NCBI GenBank assembly: GCA_016183655.1
Contig: JACPEH010000002.1
Location: 62,001 to 126,000 of the forward strand
Direction of reading: 5' to 3'
From: Rhodocyclales bacterium
GTDB taxonomy: Bacteria; Pseudomonadota; Gammaproteobacteria; Burkholderiales; Rhodocyclaceae
DNA: 64,000 nt
This document shows positions 31,399-40,100 of the stretch, one piece after another. The translations under genes and the position numbers were made by a program. Below the pieces are notes generated by a model. The model made no database searches and was not told the DNA's origin. It worked only from the letters and a program-made list of their open reading frames with translations. The first letter of the stretch is position 1, and each line of letters opens with the position of its first letter.

Positions 31399-31653
31399 AG
31401 TTATCCCCGCCCGGCTTGGGCAAGTCTGTGGACAAGTCCTGAACAAGTGGCCTAAGCGATTGAGCCGGCGGCACAAAATCGGCTTGCCGAAAAATTGGGC
31501 AGGCCTTGCCGTGCAAGGCATTCCGGCGGTTTCGGTTGGTGCATAAAGCGAAGTTATCCCCGTCGAACTGGGGCAAGTCTGTGGACAACCCTGGGACAAG
31601 TGGCGCAAGCCGCTGAGCCGGCACGGAAAAATCAGGGTGCTGAAAAAATGGGC
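31399..31653. repeat. Two 102-bp direct repeats with DnaA-box-like sites
   Basis: The blocks 31399-31500 and 31552-31653 are both 102 bp long, offset by 153 bp, and agree at roughly three quarters of positions. Each starts with AGTTATCCCCG, has CAAGTCTGTGGACAA at the same distance, GACAAGTGG-like and GAGCCGGC segments, and ends in a run of A plus TGGGC. TGTGGACAA differs by one base from a DnaA box. The 390-bp gap between the YkgJ and polysaccharide pyruvyl transferase-like genes otherwise holds no gene. Confidence 0.75.
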
Positions 31654-31715
31654 GGCGGTGCGCTTGTCAGCGGCGCGCGGGCGGCGCAGGCTGTGCCGAT
31701 GACCACCGCGCCGGA

Positions 31716-32804
31716 ATGCCTGCCATGACCGCGCCGCTCGTTCTCTTCGGCGCCTTCGACCGCCACAACCTCGGCGACCTGCTGCTCGCGCAGGTCGCGC
31801 AGCGCGAGGCGGCGCCGCGCCCGTGCCTGTTCGCCGGCCTGCGGGCGGCGGACCTGACGGCGTTCGGCGGCAACCGCGTACAGGCATTGTCCGGGGTGCT
31901 GGCCGCGTGGCGGCACGATCACGGCGCGGCGCCGCTCGAACTGCTGCACGTCGGCGGCGAGGTGCTCGATACCGATGCCTGGGAGGCGGCGGTGATGCTG
32001 CTGCCGCCGGGCGAGGCGGCGGCGCGCGTCGCGGCGCTCGACCGGGCGCCCGAAGCGCGACTGGCGTGGGCGGCCGGCTATCTCGGCAGCGAGCGGCTGG
32101 CGCCGTATCTGCTCGGCGCCGGCGACTACGGCGGCGTAGAGGTCGTGGCCGACTTCCGCGCGCTCGGCGGCGTCGGCCTCGGCGAACGGCCGGCGGCGTT
32201 CCGCGCCGAGGTGGTCGCGGCGCTGCACACGGCGCGCTCGCTGACGGTGCGCGAGCGGACGACGCAGGCGGCGCTCGCCGCGCTGGGGGTGGCGGCCGGG
32301 CTGGCGCCCGATCCGGTGTCGCAGGTGGCGGCGCTGTTCGGCGACGCGCTGCGGGCACGGCCGCATCCGGCCGGCGATTATCTGGCGGTGCAGTGCGCGG
32401 CGAGCTTCGGCGACGACGCGACGCTGGCCGCGCTGGCGCACGCGCTCGACGCCGGCGGCTTGCCGGTCGTGCTCTTCGTCGCCGGCACGGCCCCGTGGCA
32501 CGACGACGTCGCCGTCCTGCACCGGCTCGCCGCCCGCCTGCGCGTGCCGGCGCAGGTGGTCACGCCGGCGACGGTCGGGGACGCCTGTGCACTGATCGCC
32601 GCTGCGCGCGGCTGCGTTGCCTCCAGCCTGCACGCGCTGATCGTCGCCGACGCCTTCGCCGTGCCGGCGCTCGGCATCGAGGCGCGAGCGGGCGGCGCGG
32701 CCAAGCTGCGCGCCTACGCGGCGACCTGGGGCGGTTTCGCGGTGGCAGCGGTGGAGACAGTCGCGGCGCTGGCAGGCTGGTGCCGATCGCTGCGCGGCGG
32801 CTGA
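31716..32804 (+). CDS. Polysaccharide pyruvyl transferase-like protein
   Basis: This encodes 362 residues (or 359 from the ATG at 31725). The N-terminal FGAFDRHNLGDLLLA resembles the GNxGDxL opening of the pyruvyl transferase family (CsaB/WcaK type), and the C-terminal SSLHALIVADAFAVPALGIE matches the conserved SRLHxxI/AxxxxxPxxxI segment. The family adds pyruvate ketals to cell-surface glycans. No other surface-polysaccharide genes are nearby, and the protein is unusually Ala-rich. Its role here is therefore uncertain. Confidence 0.72.
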   Translation: MPAMTAPLVLFGAFDRHNLGDLLLAQVAQREAAPRPCLFAGLRAADLTAFGGNRVQALSGVLAAWRHDHGAAPLELLHVGGEVLDTDAWEAAVMLLPPGEAAARVAALDRAPEARLAWAAGYLGSERLAPYLLGAGDYGGVEVVADFRALGGVGLGERPAAFRAEVVAALHTARSLTVRERTTQAALAALGVAAGLAPDPVSQVAALFGDALRARPHPAGDYLAVQCAASFGDDATLAALAHALDAGGLPVVLFVAGTAPWHDDVAVLHRLAARLRVPAQVVTPATVGDACALIAAARGCVASSLHALIVADAFAVPALGIEARAGGAAKLRAYAATWGGFAVAAVETVAALAGWCRSLRGG

Positions 32805-32940
32805 GCGTGCCGATGGCCCGCTGGCCGGCGGGCGGCGGGCCGGCCGCGCCGGCCATCTGCCCGGCGCTGCGGCTTTCGCGCCGGAAGCCAGCAACGGCGG
32901 GCGATCGCCTGCCGGCCGTCTGGCGAAGCTGCGGTTTGGG

Positions 32941-32969
32941 TTGATTGGCCATAAGGTAAAAGATAATAT
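32941..32969 (+). promoter_or_regulatory. Candidate promoter for acnB
   Basis: TTGATT (32941-32946) and TAATAT (32964-32969) are separated by 17 bp within a sharply AT-rich island upstream of acnB. Each hexamer matches four of six consensus positions. Transcription from here would give a 5' leader of about 110 nt. Confidence 0.35.
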
Positions 32970-33086
32970 ATATAAGACTGACAGCAATTCTTCCCGAACC
33001 TGTGCCACGAGCCGGTGTCCGAGGGTTTTGCGCCCTGTCGTAGAATTACGTTTTTTCGAGCCACCCGTTATCGAAAGGAAGTCGCC

Positions 33087-35684
33087 GTGCTTGAAGCCTA
33101 TCGCGCCCACGTCGCTGAACGTGCTGCCCTCGGTATCCCCCCGCTGCCGCTGTCCAAGCAACAGACCACCGAGCTGGTCGACCTGCTGAAGAACCCGCCG
33201 AAGGGCGAGGAAGCCGCGCTGGTCGAGCTGATCACCTACCGCGTTCCGGCCGGCGTCGACGACGCCGCCAAGGTCAAGGCCGAGTTCCTGGCCAAGGTGG
33301 CCAAGGGTGAAGAGAGCTGTGCGCTGATCTCCAAGGAGAAGGCGACCGAGCTGCTCGGCACGATGCTCGGCGGTTTCAACGTCAAGCCGCTGATCGACCT
33401 GCTGGCCGATGGCGCGGTCGGCGCCGTCGCCGCCGAAGGCCTGAAGAAGACGCTGCTGGTGTTCGACTTCTTCCACGACGTCAAGGAACTCGCCGACAAG
33501 GGCAACGCCAACGCCAAGGCCGTGCTGCAGAGCTGGGCCGATGCCGAGTGGTTCACCTCGCGTCCGGAAGTGCCGGCCTCGCAGAAGCTGACCGTGTTCA
33601 AGGTCACCGGCGAAACCAACACCGACGACCTGTCGCCGGCGCCGGATGCCTGGTCGCGTCCGGACATCCCGCTGCACGCGCTGGCCATGCTGAAGAACCC
33701 GCGTCCGGGCATCGACGCCGACGAGCCGGGCGCCCGCGGCCCGGTCAAGCAACTGGAAGCGCTGGCCAAGAAGGGCAACCTGATCGCCTACGTCGGCGAC
33801 GTGGTCGGTACCGGTTCCTCGCGCAAGTCGGCCACCAACTCGGTGCTGTGGTTCACCGGCGAAGACATCCCGTTCGTGCCGAACAAGCGCTTCGGTGGCG
33901 TCTGCCTCGGCTCCAAGATCGCCCCGATCTTCTTCAACACGATGGAAGATGCCGGCGCGCTGCCGATCGAACTGCCGGTCGAGCAGATGAACATGGGCGA
34001 CGAGATCGAGCTGAAGATCGATCACGCCACGGCCAAGGTCACCGCGCTGAAGAACGGTGCCGTGATCGCCGAATCGCAACTGAAGACTCCGGTGATTCTG
34101 GACGAAGTCCGCGCCGGCGGCCGCATCCCGCTGATCATCGGCCGCGGCCTGACGACCAAGGCGCGTGAAGCGCTGGGCCTGCCGGTGTCGACGCTGTTCC
34201 GTCTGCCGCAGCAGCCGAACGATCCGGGCAAGGGCTACTCGCTGGCGCAGAAGATGGTCGGCCGCGCCTGCGGCCTGCCGGAAGGCAAGGGCATCCTCCC
34301 CGGTACGTACTGCGAGCCGAAGATGACCACCGTCGGTTCGCAGGACACCACCGGCCCGATGACCCGCGACGAGCTGAAGGACCTCGCCTGCCTCGGCTTC
34401 TCGGCCGACATGGTGATGCAGTCCTTCTGCCACACCGCGGCGTACCCGAAGCTGGTCGACGTCAAGATGCACCGCGAACTGCCGTCCTTCATCAGCACGC
34501 GCGGCGGCGTCGCGCTGCGTCCGGGTGACGGCGTCATCCACTCCTGGCTGAACCGCCTGCTGCTGCCGGACACCGTCGGCACCGGCGGCGACTCGCACAC
34601 CCGTTTCCCGATCGGCATTTCCTTCCCGGCCGGTTCCGGCCTGGTCGCCTTTGCCGCCGCCACCGGCGTCATGCCGCTGGACATGCCGGAATCGGTGCTG
34701 GTCCGCTTCAAGGGCAAGCTGCAGGAAGGCGTCACGCTGCGTGACCTGGTCAATGCGATTCCCTACTACGCGATCAAGCAGGGTCTGCTGACCGTCGCCA
34801 AGCAGGGCAAGAAGAACATCTTCTCCGGCCGCATCCTCGAAATCGAAGGCCTGCCGGATCTGAAGGTCGAGCAGGCGTTCGAGCTCTCCGACGCCGCTGC
34901 CGAGCGCTCCGCCGCCGCCTGCGCCGTGCAGCTCGACAAGGCCCCGATCATCGAGTACATGCGTTCGAACATCACGCTGATGAAGTGGATGATCGCCAAC
35001 GGCTACGAAGACAAGCGCACCCTCGGCCGCCGCATCAAGGCCATGGAAGCGTGGATCGCCAAGCCTGAGCTGCTGAAGGCCGACGCCGGTGCCGAATACG
35101 CCGCCGTGATCGAGATCGACCTGGCCGACGTCAAGGAGCCGATCGTCGCCTGCCCGAACGACCCGGACGACGTCAAGCTGCTGTCCGAAGTCTCCGGCAC
35201 CAAGATCGACGAAGTCTTCATCGGTTCGTGCATGACCAACATCGGCCACTTCCGTGCCGCCGGCAAGGTCCTCGAAGGCAAGTCGGACATCCCGACCCGC
35301 CTGTGGGTGGCGCCGCCGACCAAGATGGACGCGATGATCCTGAACGAGGAAGGCTACTACGCGATCCTCGGCAAGTCCGGCGCGCGCATGGAAATGCCCG
35401 GCTGCTCGCTGTGCATGGGCAACCAGGCGCAGATCCGCAAGGGTTCCACGGCGATGTCGACCTCGACGCGCAACTTCCCGAACCGCCTCGGCATCGACAC
35501 CCAGGTCTTCCTCGGCTCCGCCGAACTGGCCTCGATCTGCGCACTGATGGGCAAGATCCCGACCGTCGCCGAGTACATGGAAGGCGTCAAGGCGGTGAAC
35601 GCCAAGGCCGCCGACGTGTATCGCTACATGAACTTCGACCAGATCAAGGAGTTCAGCGACGTGGCGGCAACGGTCGACGCCTGA
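33087..35684 (+). CDS. acnB: Bifunctional aconitate hydratase 2 / 2-methylisocitrate dehydratase
   Basis: This 865-residue enzyme isomerises citrate and isocitrate in the TCA cycle through a 4Fe-4S cluster and can act in the methylcitrate cycle. The GTG start at 33087 has GAAAGGAAG upstream and gives the normal AcnB N-terminus ([14 protein letters not shown]). The AcnB domain order is visible: HEAT-like N-terminus, swivelling domain, then the catalytic core with [11 protein letters not shown] and the cluster cysteines in [10 protein letters not shown]. Its last 20 codons are duplicated at 57324, marking the gene as the insertion site of the downstream island. Confidence 0.97.
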   Translation: MLEAYRAHVAERAALGIPPLPLSKQQTTELVDLLKNPPKGEEAALVELITYRVPAGVDDAAKVKAEFLAKVAKGEESCALISKEKATELLGTMLGGFNVKPLIDLLADGAVGAVAAEGLKKTLLVFDFFHDVKELADKGNANAKAVLQSWADAEWFTSRPEVPASQKLTVFKVTGETNTDDLSPAPDAWSRPDIPLHALAMLKNPRPGIDADEPGARGPVKQLEALAKKGNLIAYVGDVVGTGSSRKSATNSVLWFTGEDIPFVPNKRFGGVCLGSKIAPIFFNTMEDAGALPIELPVEQMNMGDEIELKIDHATAKVTALKNGAVIAESQLKTPVILDEVRAGGRIPLIIGRGLTTKAREALGLPVSTLFRLPQQPNDPGKGYSLAQKMVGRACGLPEGKGILPGTYCEPKMTTVGSQDTTGPMTRDELKDLACLGFSADMVMQSFCHTAAYPKLVDVKMHRELPSFISTRGGVALRPGDGVIHSWLNRLLLPDTVGTGGDSHTRFPIGISFPAGSGLVAFAAATGVMPLDMPESVLVRFKGKLQEGVTLRDLVNAIPYYAIKQGLLTVAKQGKKNIFSGRILEIEGLPDLKVEQAFELSDAAAERSAAACAVQLDKAPIIEYMRSNITLMKWMIANGYEDKRTLGRRIKAMEAWIAKPELLKADAGAEYAAVIEIDLADVKEPIVACPNDPDDVKLLSEVSGTKIDEVFIGSCMTNIGHFRAAGKVLEGKSDIPTRLWVAPPTKMDAMILNEEGYYAILGKSGARMEMPGCSLCMGNQAQIRKGSTAMSTSTRNFPNRLGIDTQVFLGSAELASICALMGKIPTVAEYMEGVKAVNAKAADVYRYMNFDQIKEFSDVAATVDA

Positions 35685-35688
35685 GCGT
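35627..35688 (+). repeat. Left 62-bp direct repeat of the island (acnB 3' end)
   Basis: Positions 35627-35688 are identical to 57324-57385. The repeat covers the last 19 codons of acnB, its TGA and 4 bp beyond. Just upstream, 35603-35626 and 57300-57323 are similar but diverged. This is the arrangement left by insertion of an element into the 3' end of a gene that restores the reading frame with its own copy. Confidence 0.9.
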
Positions 35689-35710
35689 TTCTGTTCTTCT
35701 GGCAAGAAAC

Positions 35711-35738
35711 AAACGGCGCCCCGCGGGGCGCCGTTTTC
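35711..35738 (+). terminator. Rho-independent terminator after acnB
   Basis: A perfect GC-rich inverted repeat (AAACGGCGCCCC / GGGGCGCCGTTT) is followed by TT and starts 26 bp after the acnB stop. It also faces the end of the converging island operon and may act on both strands. Confidence 0.85.
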
Positions 35739-35805
35739 ATTGATTCTCCCAATCAGGACGATGCACCGCCGCCAAGGGCAAGCACTTCTGTTGCCAAGGG
35801 CTCCT

Positions 35806-36834
35806 TCACGTTCGTTGCGTGTTCAGCGCTGCTATAAGCGTTCGCAACCCCTCTTCGTTTTCGCCACGAGCCGTGCGTGCGGTTGCGATCAATGCCAGGT
35901 TGCGCGCCGTCGTCTCCGCCTCCCAGCCCTCGCGCAAATGGGCCAGCGCGTCGGCCAGTGCAGCCTCGGCGCCAGCGACGTCGCGCGCCAGCACGGCCAG
36001 CTCCAGCCGCGTGGCGTAGTCCCAGTAGTCCGCCGCGCCACCGGCGATGCGGCGTTCGACCGCATAGCGCACCACGGGCAGCAGCATTGCCTGGCGCGGA
36101 TCGGGCGGCTCCCGCAGTTCCATCAACGTCACCGCGTTGACGCCTGGATAGGCGTCGCGCCAGTCCGCTTCGAAGCCGCGCAGGTAAGCAGCAATCGCCT
36201 TGTCGAGCAGGCCGCGCGCCAGCGCGGCGTCGCCACGGTCACGCGCTGCCTGCCAGCGATCCTTGTACACCCGGCCGAGAATCCCGCAGGTCTCGCTGCT
36301 CGCGCCGCGTTCGGCGATCAGTGCCAGCAATTCGGCTTCCGCCTCTTCGCCACGCCCGGCGCGGTTGAGAGCCAGCGCGCGCTGCTCGCGTACCAGCACG
36401 GTCGCCGCCAGCGGCGGCGACATGCGCTCGCTGAGCGCGATCATCGCCGCCCAGTCCGACACCGCGCGGTAGGAAAGGAAGAGGTCGACCACCACGCCGA
36501 CATCGGCAAGCGCTAGGTCGCCGAGGTCGGCCTCGACGGCATGGACGGCGGCGGCACCATTGCGGCGAGCTTCCGCCAGCCGGGCCTTGAGGTCAGCCGC
36601 GTAGCGTACGTGGTCGCGGAAGACATCGGTTTTCAGGCGCTGGATGTCGGGGAAGGTGTCCAACAGTTGCGCCAGGCGTGCCTCGTCGAACAACGCTTCG
36701 GCGAGCGGCCCGGTCGGGTGTATAGGTTCGAACCCGGCGCTGCGGATGGCTGGGGCGATCAATTCCGCATAGGCGCCGTCTGCCGTGCCATCAGTGCCGG
36801 TTGCGAGAAGGACGATGCAGGGGCGTGGTTTCAT
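35806..36834 (-). CDS. TRAFs-binding-domain/TPR protein (DUF4071-like)
   Basis: This is a 342-residue protein, last gene of the island operon. Residues from about 60 onward match the DUF4071/TRAFs-binding family, a helical repeat domain shared with animal MAP3Ks and common in bacterial conflict loci: LKTDVFRDHVRY, GILGRVYKDRW, YLRGFEADWRDAYPGVNA and LPVVRYAVERRIAGG. The first 60 residues look like a shortened version of the usual nucleotide-hydrolase-like N-terminal domain (about 100 residues appear missing from its middle). Its ATG overlaps the stop of the upstream antitoxin-like gene (ATGA). Confidence 0.8.
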   Translation of the reverse strand: MKPRPCIVLLATGTDGTADGAYAELIAPAIRSAGFEPIHPTGPLAEALFDEARLAQLLDTFPDIQRLKTDVFRDHVRYAADLKARLAEARRNGAAAVHAVEADLGDLALADVGVVVDLFLSYRAVSDWAAMIALSERMSPPLAATVLVREQRALALNRAGRGEEAEAELLALIAERGASSETCGILGRVYKDRWQAARDRGDAALARGLLDKAIAAYLRGFEADWRDAYPGVNAVTLMELREPPDPRQAMLLPVVRYAVERRIAGGAADYWDYATRLELAVLARDVAGAEAALADALAHLREGWEAETTARNLALIATARTARGENEEGLRTLIAALNTQRT

Positions 36835-37097
36835 GGACAGCCGGCGCGGGTTTGACCATCGGCGAAGGTCGGGTTGCCTTCACCCGACAGGTCTTTGTAG
36901 AGGCTTCCGCGTCCCAGGTCAGTGTCGCGCGCAAAAAGGGGCATGCCTTTGGACTGGGCCATGTCGAGTGGGGGAGCGGTGAGGGAAGCCGCATCGTCAC
37001 CGGCTTCCGCCATGCATGCTTTAAGGTGGGCGACTATGTCCTCGGCGGTCTTCAGGTCATCGACCAAATCTGACTTGTGCAGGTTGAGGGGGGGCAT
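36831..37097 (-). CDS. Truncated addiction-module antitoxin-like protein (HTH, COG3636 type)
   Basis: This encodes 88 residues. The stretch TAEDIVAHLKACMAEAGDD plus MAQSKGMPLFARDTDLGRGSLYKDLS and GNPTFA follows the helix-turn-helix antitoxins of HigBA/RelE-like modules. In that family GNPTFA is followed by a last helix (TVLKVLKALG-like); here it breaks off into an unrelated tail, so the protein looks C-terminally truncated by the fusion to the next gene. No toxin gene is adjacent. It lies 19 bp after the FtsZ-fusion gene. No good ribosome site was found. Confidence 0.6.
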   Translation of the reverse strand: MPPLNLHKSDLVDDLKTAEDIVAHLKACMAEAGDDAASLTAPPLDMAQSKGMPLFARDTDLGRGSLYKDLSGEGNPTFADGQTRAGCP

Positions 37098-37116
37098 GAT
37101 GTCGTTCAAGCGTTCT

Positions 37117-40100
37117 TCAATCGACCTGTTTACGCAGGAATGCGGGTAGTTCGAGTGTGGCAAGGTGGGAACGGCTCTTGAGCAGTCCGGAAGTCGCGAT
37201 ATTCTGAGTGACGATACCCGCTGCGATGATCGTCGCTCGTAGCTTGCCCTCAAGTTTCTCATCGAAGACCGCACCACAGATCAGGGAGGCTGCAGGCGAT
37301 ACGCGGGGGCGGAGGGTTTCCATCACCTGTTTGAATTCCTTCATGCTGAGCGAACGGCTGGCGGAGATGTTTACCAGCACGCTGGCGGCGGTCGCCAGTT
37401 TGAAGCCCTGCTTCTTTTCTACGACTTCTATCGCTGCCGTGACGGCCGCTGCTGCGCGGTCCGGCCCTTCTGCCAAACCCGTCGCGGCAGCAGCGCGGCC
37501 TCTGCCGGTAAAGATCGAGCGCAGATCTTCCAGGTCGATATTGACCAGGCCGGGTGTGGTTACGATCTCAACGATGCCTTGCACCACGCCGGTGATTTCC
37601 TCATCTGCCGATGCGAAAGCGGCATCCATCGTTGCCTCCTCGCCCATTTTCTCCATCAAATCGTCGTTGCGGATCACAATCAGTGAGTCGACCTTGCGCA
37701 GAAGTTTTTCTTCGGCAGACGCGGCCAGTGTTGTCCGCCGGCCTTCGAACTCGAAAGGTGTCGTGACAATGGCAACGCTTACAATGCCCATTTCGCGTGC
37801 AACATCGGCGACGACTGGTGCTGCCCCCGAACCGGTGCCGCCACCGAGCCCGGCGACGATGAGCAGCAGCCGAGCCCCTTCCAGTGCCTCGCGTATCGCC
37901 GCCTTGCGCTGCTCGGCAGCGAGCTCGGCCAGGTCTGCTCGGCCGCCGGCACCGAGGCCGTTGCCGATAAGCACACGCTGCTCCGCTCCGGATCGGTCGA
38001 GGGCCAACTGGTCGGAGTTGATCGCGACAAGACCGACATCCCTCAAGCCCAGCCCTTGAATGGCCTGCAATGCGTTGCCACCCGCGCCGCCGATACCGGC
38101 GATTCGCACTGCAGCACCCTGCTGGCGCCTCTTGTTCCTCTCGGCATTTCGGTGGTGTATCGCGCCAGCTTCTTGCTGCAAGACTTCGGCTGCTTGGGTC
38201 TGCTCCATAGCCTGCAGGGTCACAGCCAGATTTTTCATCGCGGTGAGCGTGTCCGGATGCTCGTCGCCGAAGGCGCGACGGCGTATCGCGAGCGCCGACT
38301 CCTGTAGCACCCGCGCTCCGGCGAGGTCGCCCTGAGCGTAGAGGGTGCTGGCGAGGTTGTTGGTCGAAGAGAGCGTGGCCGGATGTTCCTCGCCGAGCAC
38401 ACGGCGGCGTATCGCCAGCGCCGACCCCTGCAGCGCCCTCGCCCCGGCGAGGTCGCCTTGGGTGTAGAGGGTGGCGGCGAGGTTGTTCATAGATGTGAGC
38501 GTGTCCGGATGCTCCTCGCCGAGCACACGGCGCTGTATCGCGAGCGCCGACTCCTGCAGTGCCCGCGCCCCGGTGAGGTCGCCCTGGGCCTGGAGGGTGC
38601 CGGCGAGGTTATTTATAGAGGAGAGCGTCGCTGGATGCTCCTCGCCGAGTACGCGGCGGCGTATCGCGAGCGCCGACTCTTGCAGTGCCCGCGCCCCAGT
38701 GAGGTCGCCTTGGGCGTAGAGGGTGGCGGCGAGGTTGTTGATCGAGGTGAGCGCGGCAGGATGTTCCTCACCGAGCACGCGGCGGCGTATTGCGAGTGCC
38801 GACTCCAGCAGCGCCCGCGCCTCGGCGAGGTCGCCCTGGGCCTGGAGGGTGCTGGCGAGGTTGTTGATCGAGGTGAGTGTTTCTGGATGCTCCTCGCCGA
38901 GCACACGGCGCTGTATTGAGGTCGCCTTGGGCCTGGAGGATGCCGGCGAGGTTGTTGATCGAGGTGAGCGTGGCCGGATGCTCCTCGCCGAGCACACGGC
39001 GCTGTATCGCGAGCCCCGACTCCTGCAGCGCCTGCGATCCGGCGAGGTCGCCCTGGGCCTGGAGGGTGCCGGCGAGGTTGTTGATCGAGGTGAGCGTGTC
39101 CGGATGCTCCTCGCCGAGCACGCGGCGACGTGTTGCCAGTACCGACTCTTCCAGCGCCCGCGCTCCGGCGAGATCGCCTTGGGCGTAGAGGGTGGCGGCG
39201 AGGTTGTTGATCGAGGTGAGCGTGTCCGGATGCTCCTCGCCGAGCACGCGGCGGCGTATCGCGAGCGCCGACTCTTGCAGCGCCCGCGCCCCAGTGAGGT
39301 CGCCTTGGGCGTAGAGGGTGCTGGCGAGGTTGTTGATCGAGGTGAGCGTGTCCGGATGCTCCTCGCCGAGCACACGGCGCTGTATCGTGAGCCCCGATTC
39401 CAGCAGCACCCGCGCCCCGGAGAGGTCGCCTTGGGCCTGGAGGGTGGCGGCGAGGTTGTTGATCGAGGTGAGCGCGGCAGGATGTTCCTCACCGAGGACG
39501 CGGCGGCGTATTGCGAGTGCCGACTCCAGCAGCGCCCGCGCCTCGGCGAGGTCGCCCTGGGCCTGGAGGGTGCTGGCGAGGTTGTTGATCGAGGTGAGTG
39601 TTTCTGGATGCTCCTCGCCGAGCACACGGCGCTGTATTTCCGTGCCCCGGCGAGGTCGCCTTGGGCCTGGAGGATGCCGGCGAGGTTATTGATCGAGTTG
39701 AGCGTGTCCGGATGCTCCTCACCAAGGGAAGTTTTTGCCAACTCAAGGGTCGTGCGGCCGTGTTCCAGCGCTTCCGCGTACGTTCCTTTGGCGAACAGGA
39801 CCTCGGTCAATTCGTTCGCATAGGCGATCGATTCGGGATGTCTGTTCCCGAGCTGTTTTCGTGCGTAGCGCTCACCGCTGCGAACTGCCAGTTCGGCGTT
39901 GCCGCGGTCGCCGTCGATCAGCAACTGTTGCGCGAGCTTTCTAAGGGCCTGCAGGTCTTCAGCAAGCGCGCGGCGCTCTAGCGTTTCCGATCGACTGCGA
40001 GATTCAATGGCACGCAGTAGCCGTATCACCTCCGGATTTTCCCATGGCAGGAAGCCCGGTTTGATCCATGCCAGGAGGTTACGATAGGCGTGCGTCAGCG

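Noticed and set aside
31399-31653. Chromosomal replication origin
   Set aside because: Only weak DnaA-box matches, no AT-rich unwinding element and none of dnaA, dnaN, gidA or rpmH nearby.
38768-39625. Separate in-frame TPR gene inside the FtsZ-fusion gene
   Set aside because: It is the normal TPR frame of the slipped section and merges into nonsense after the second junction; it has no own ribosome site or distinct domain.
38240-39740. Regular direct repeats that could suggest a CRISPR array
   Set aside because: The period is 126 bp without unique spacers, and the units translate as 42-residue TPRs, so they are coding tandem repeats.
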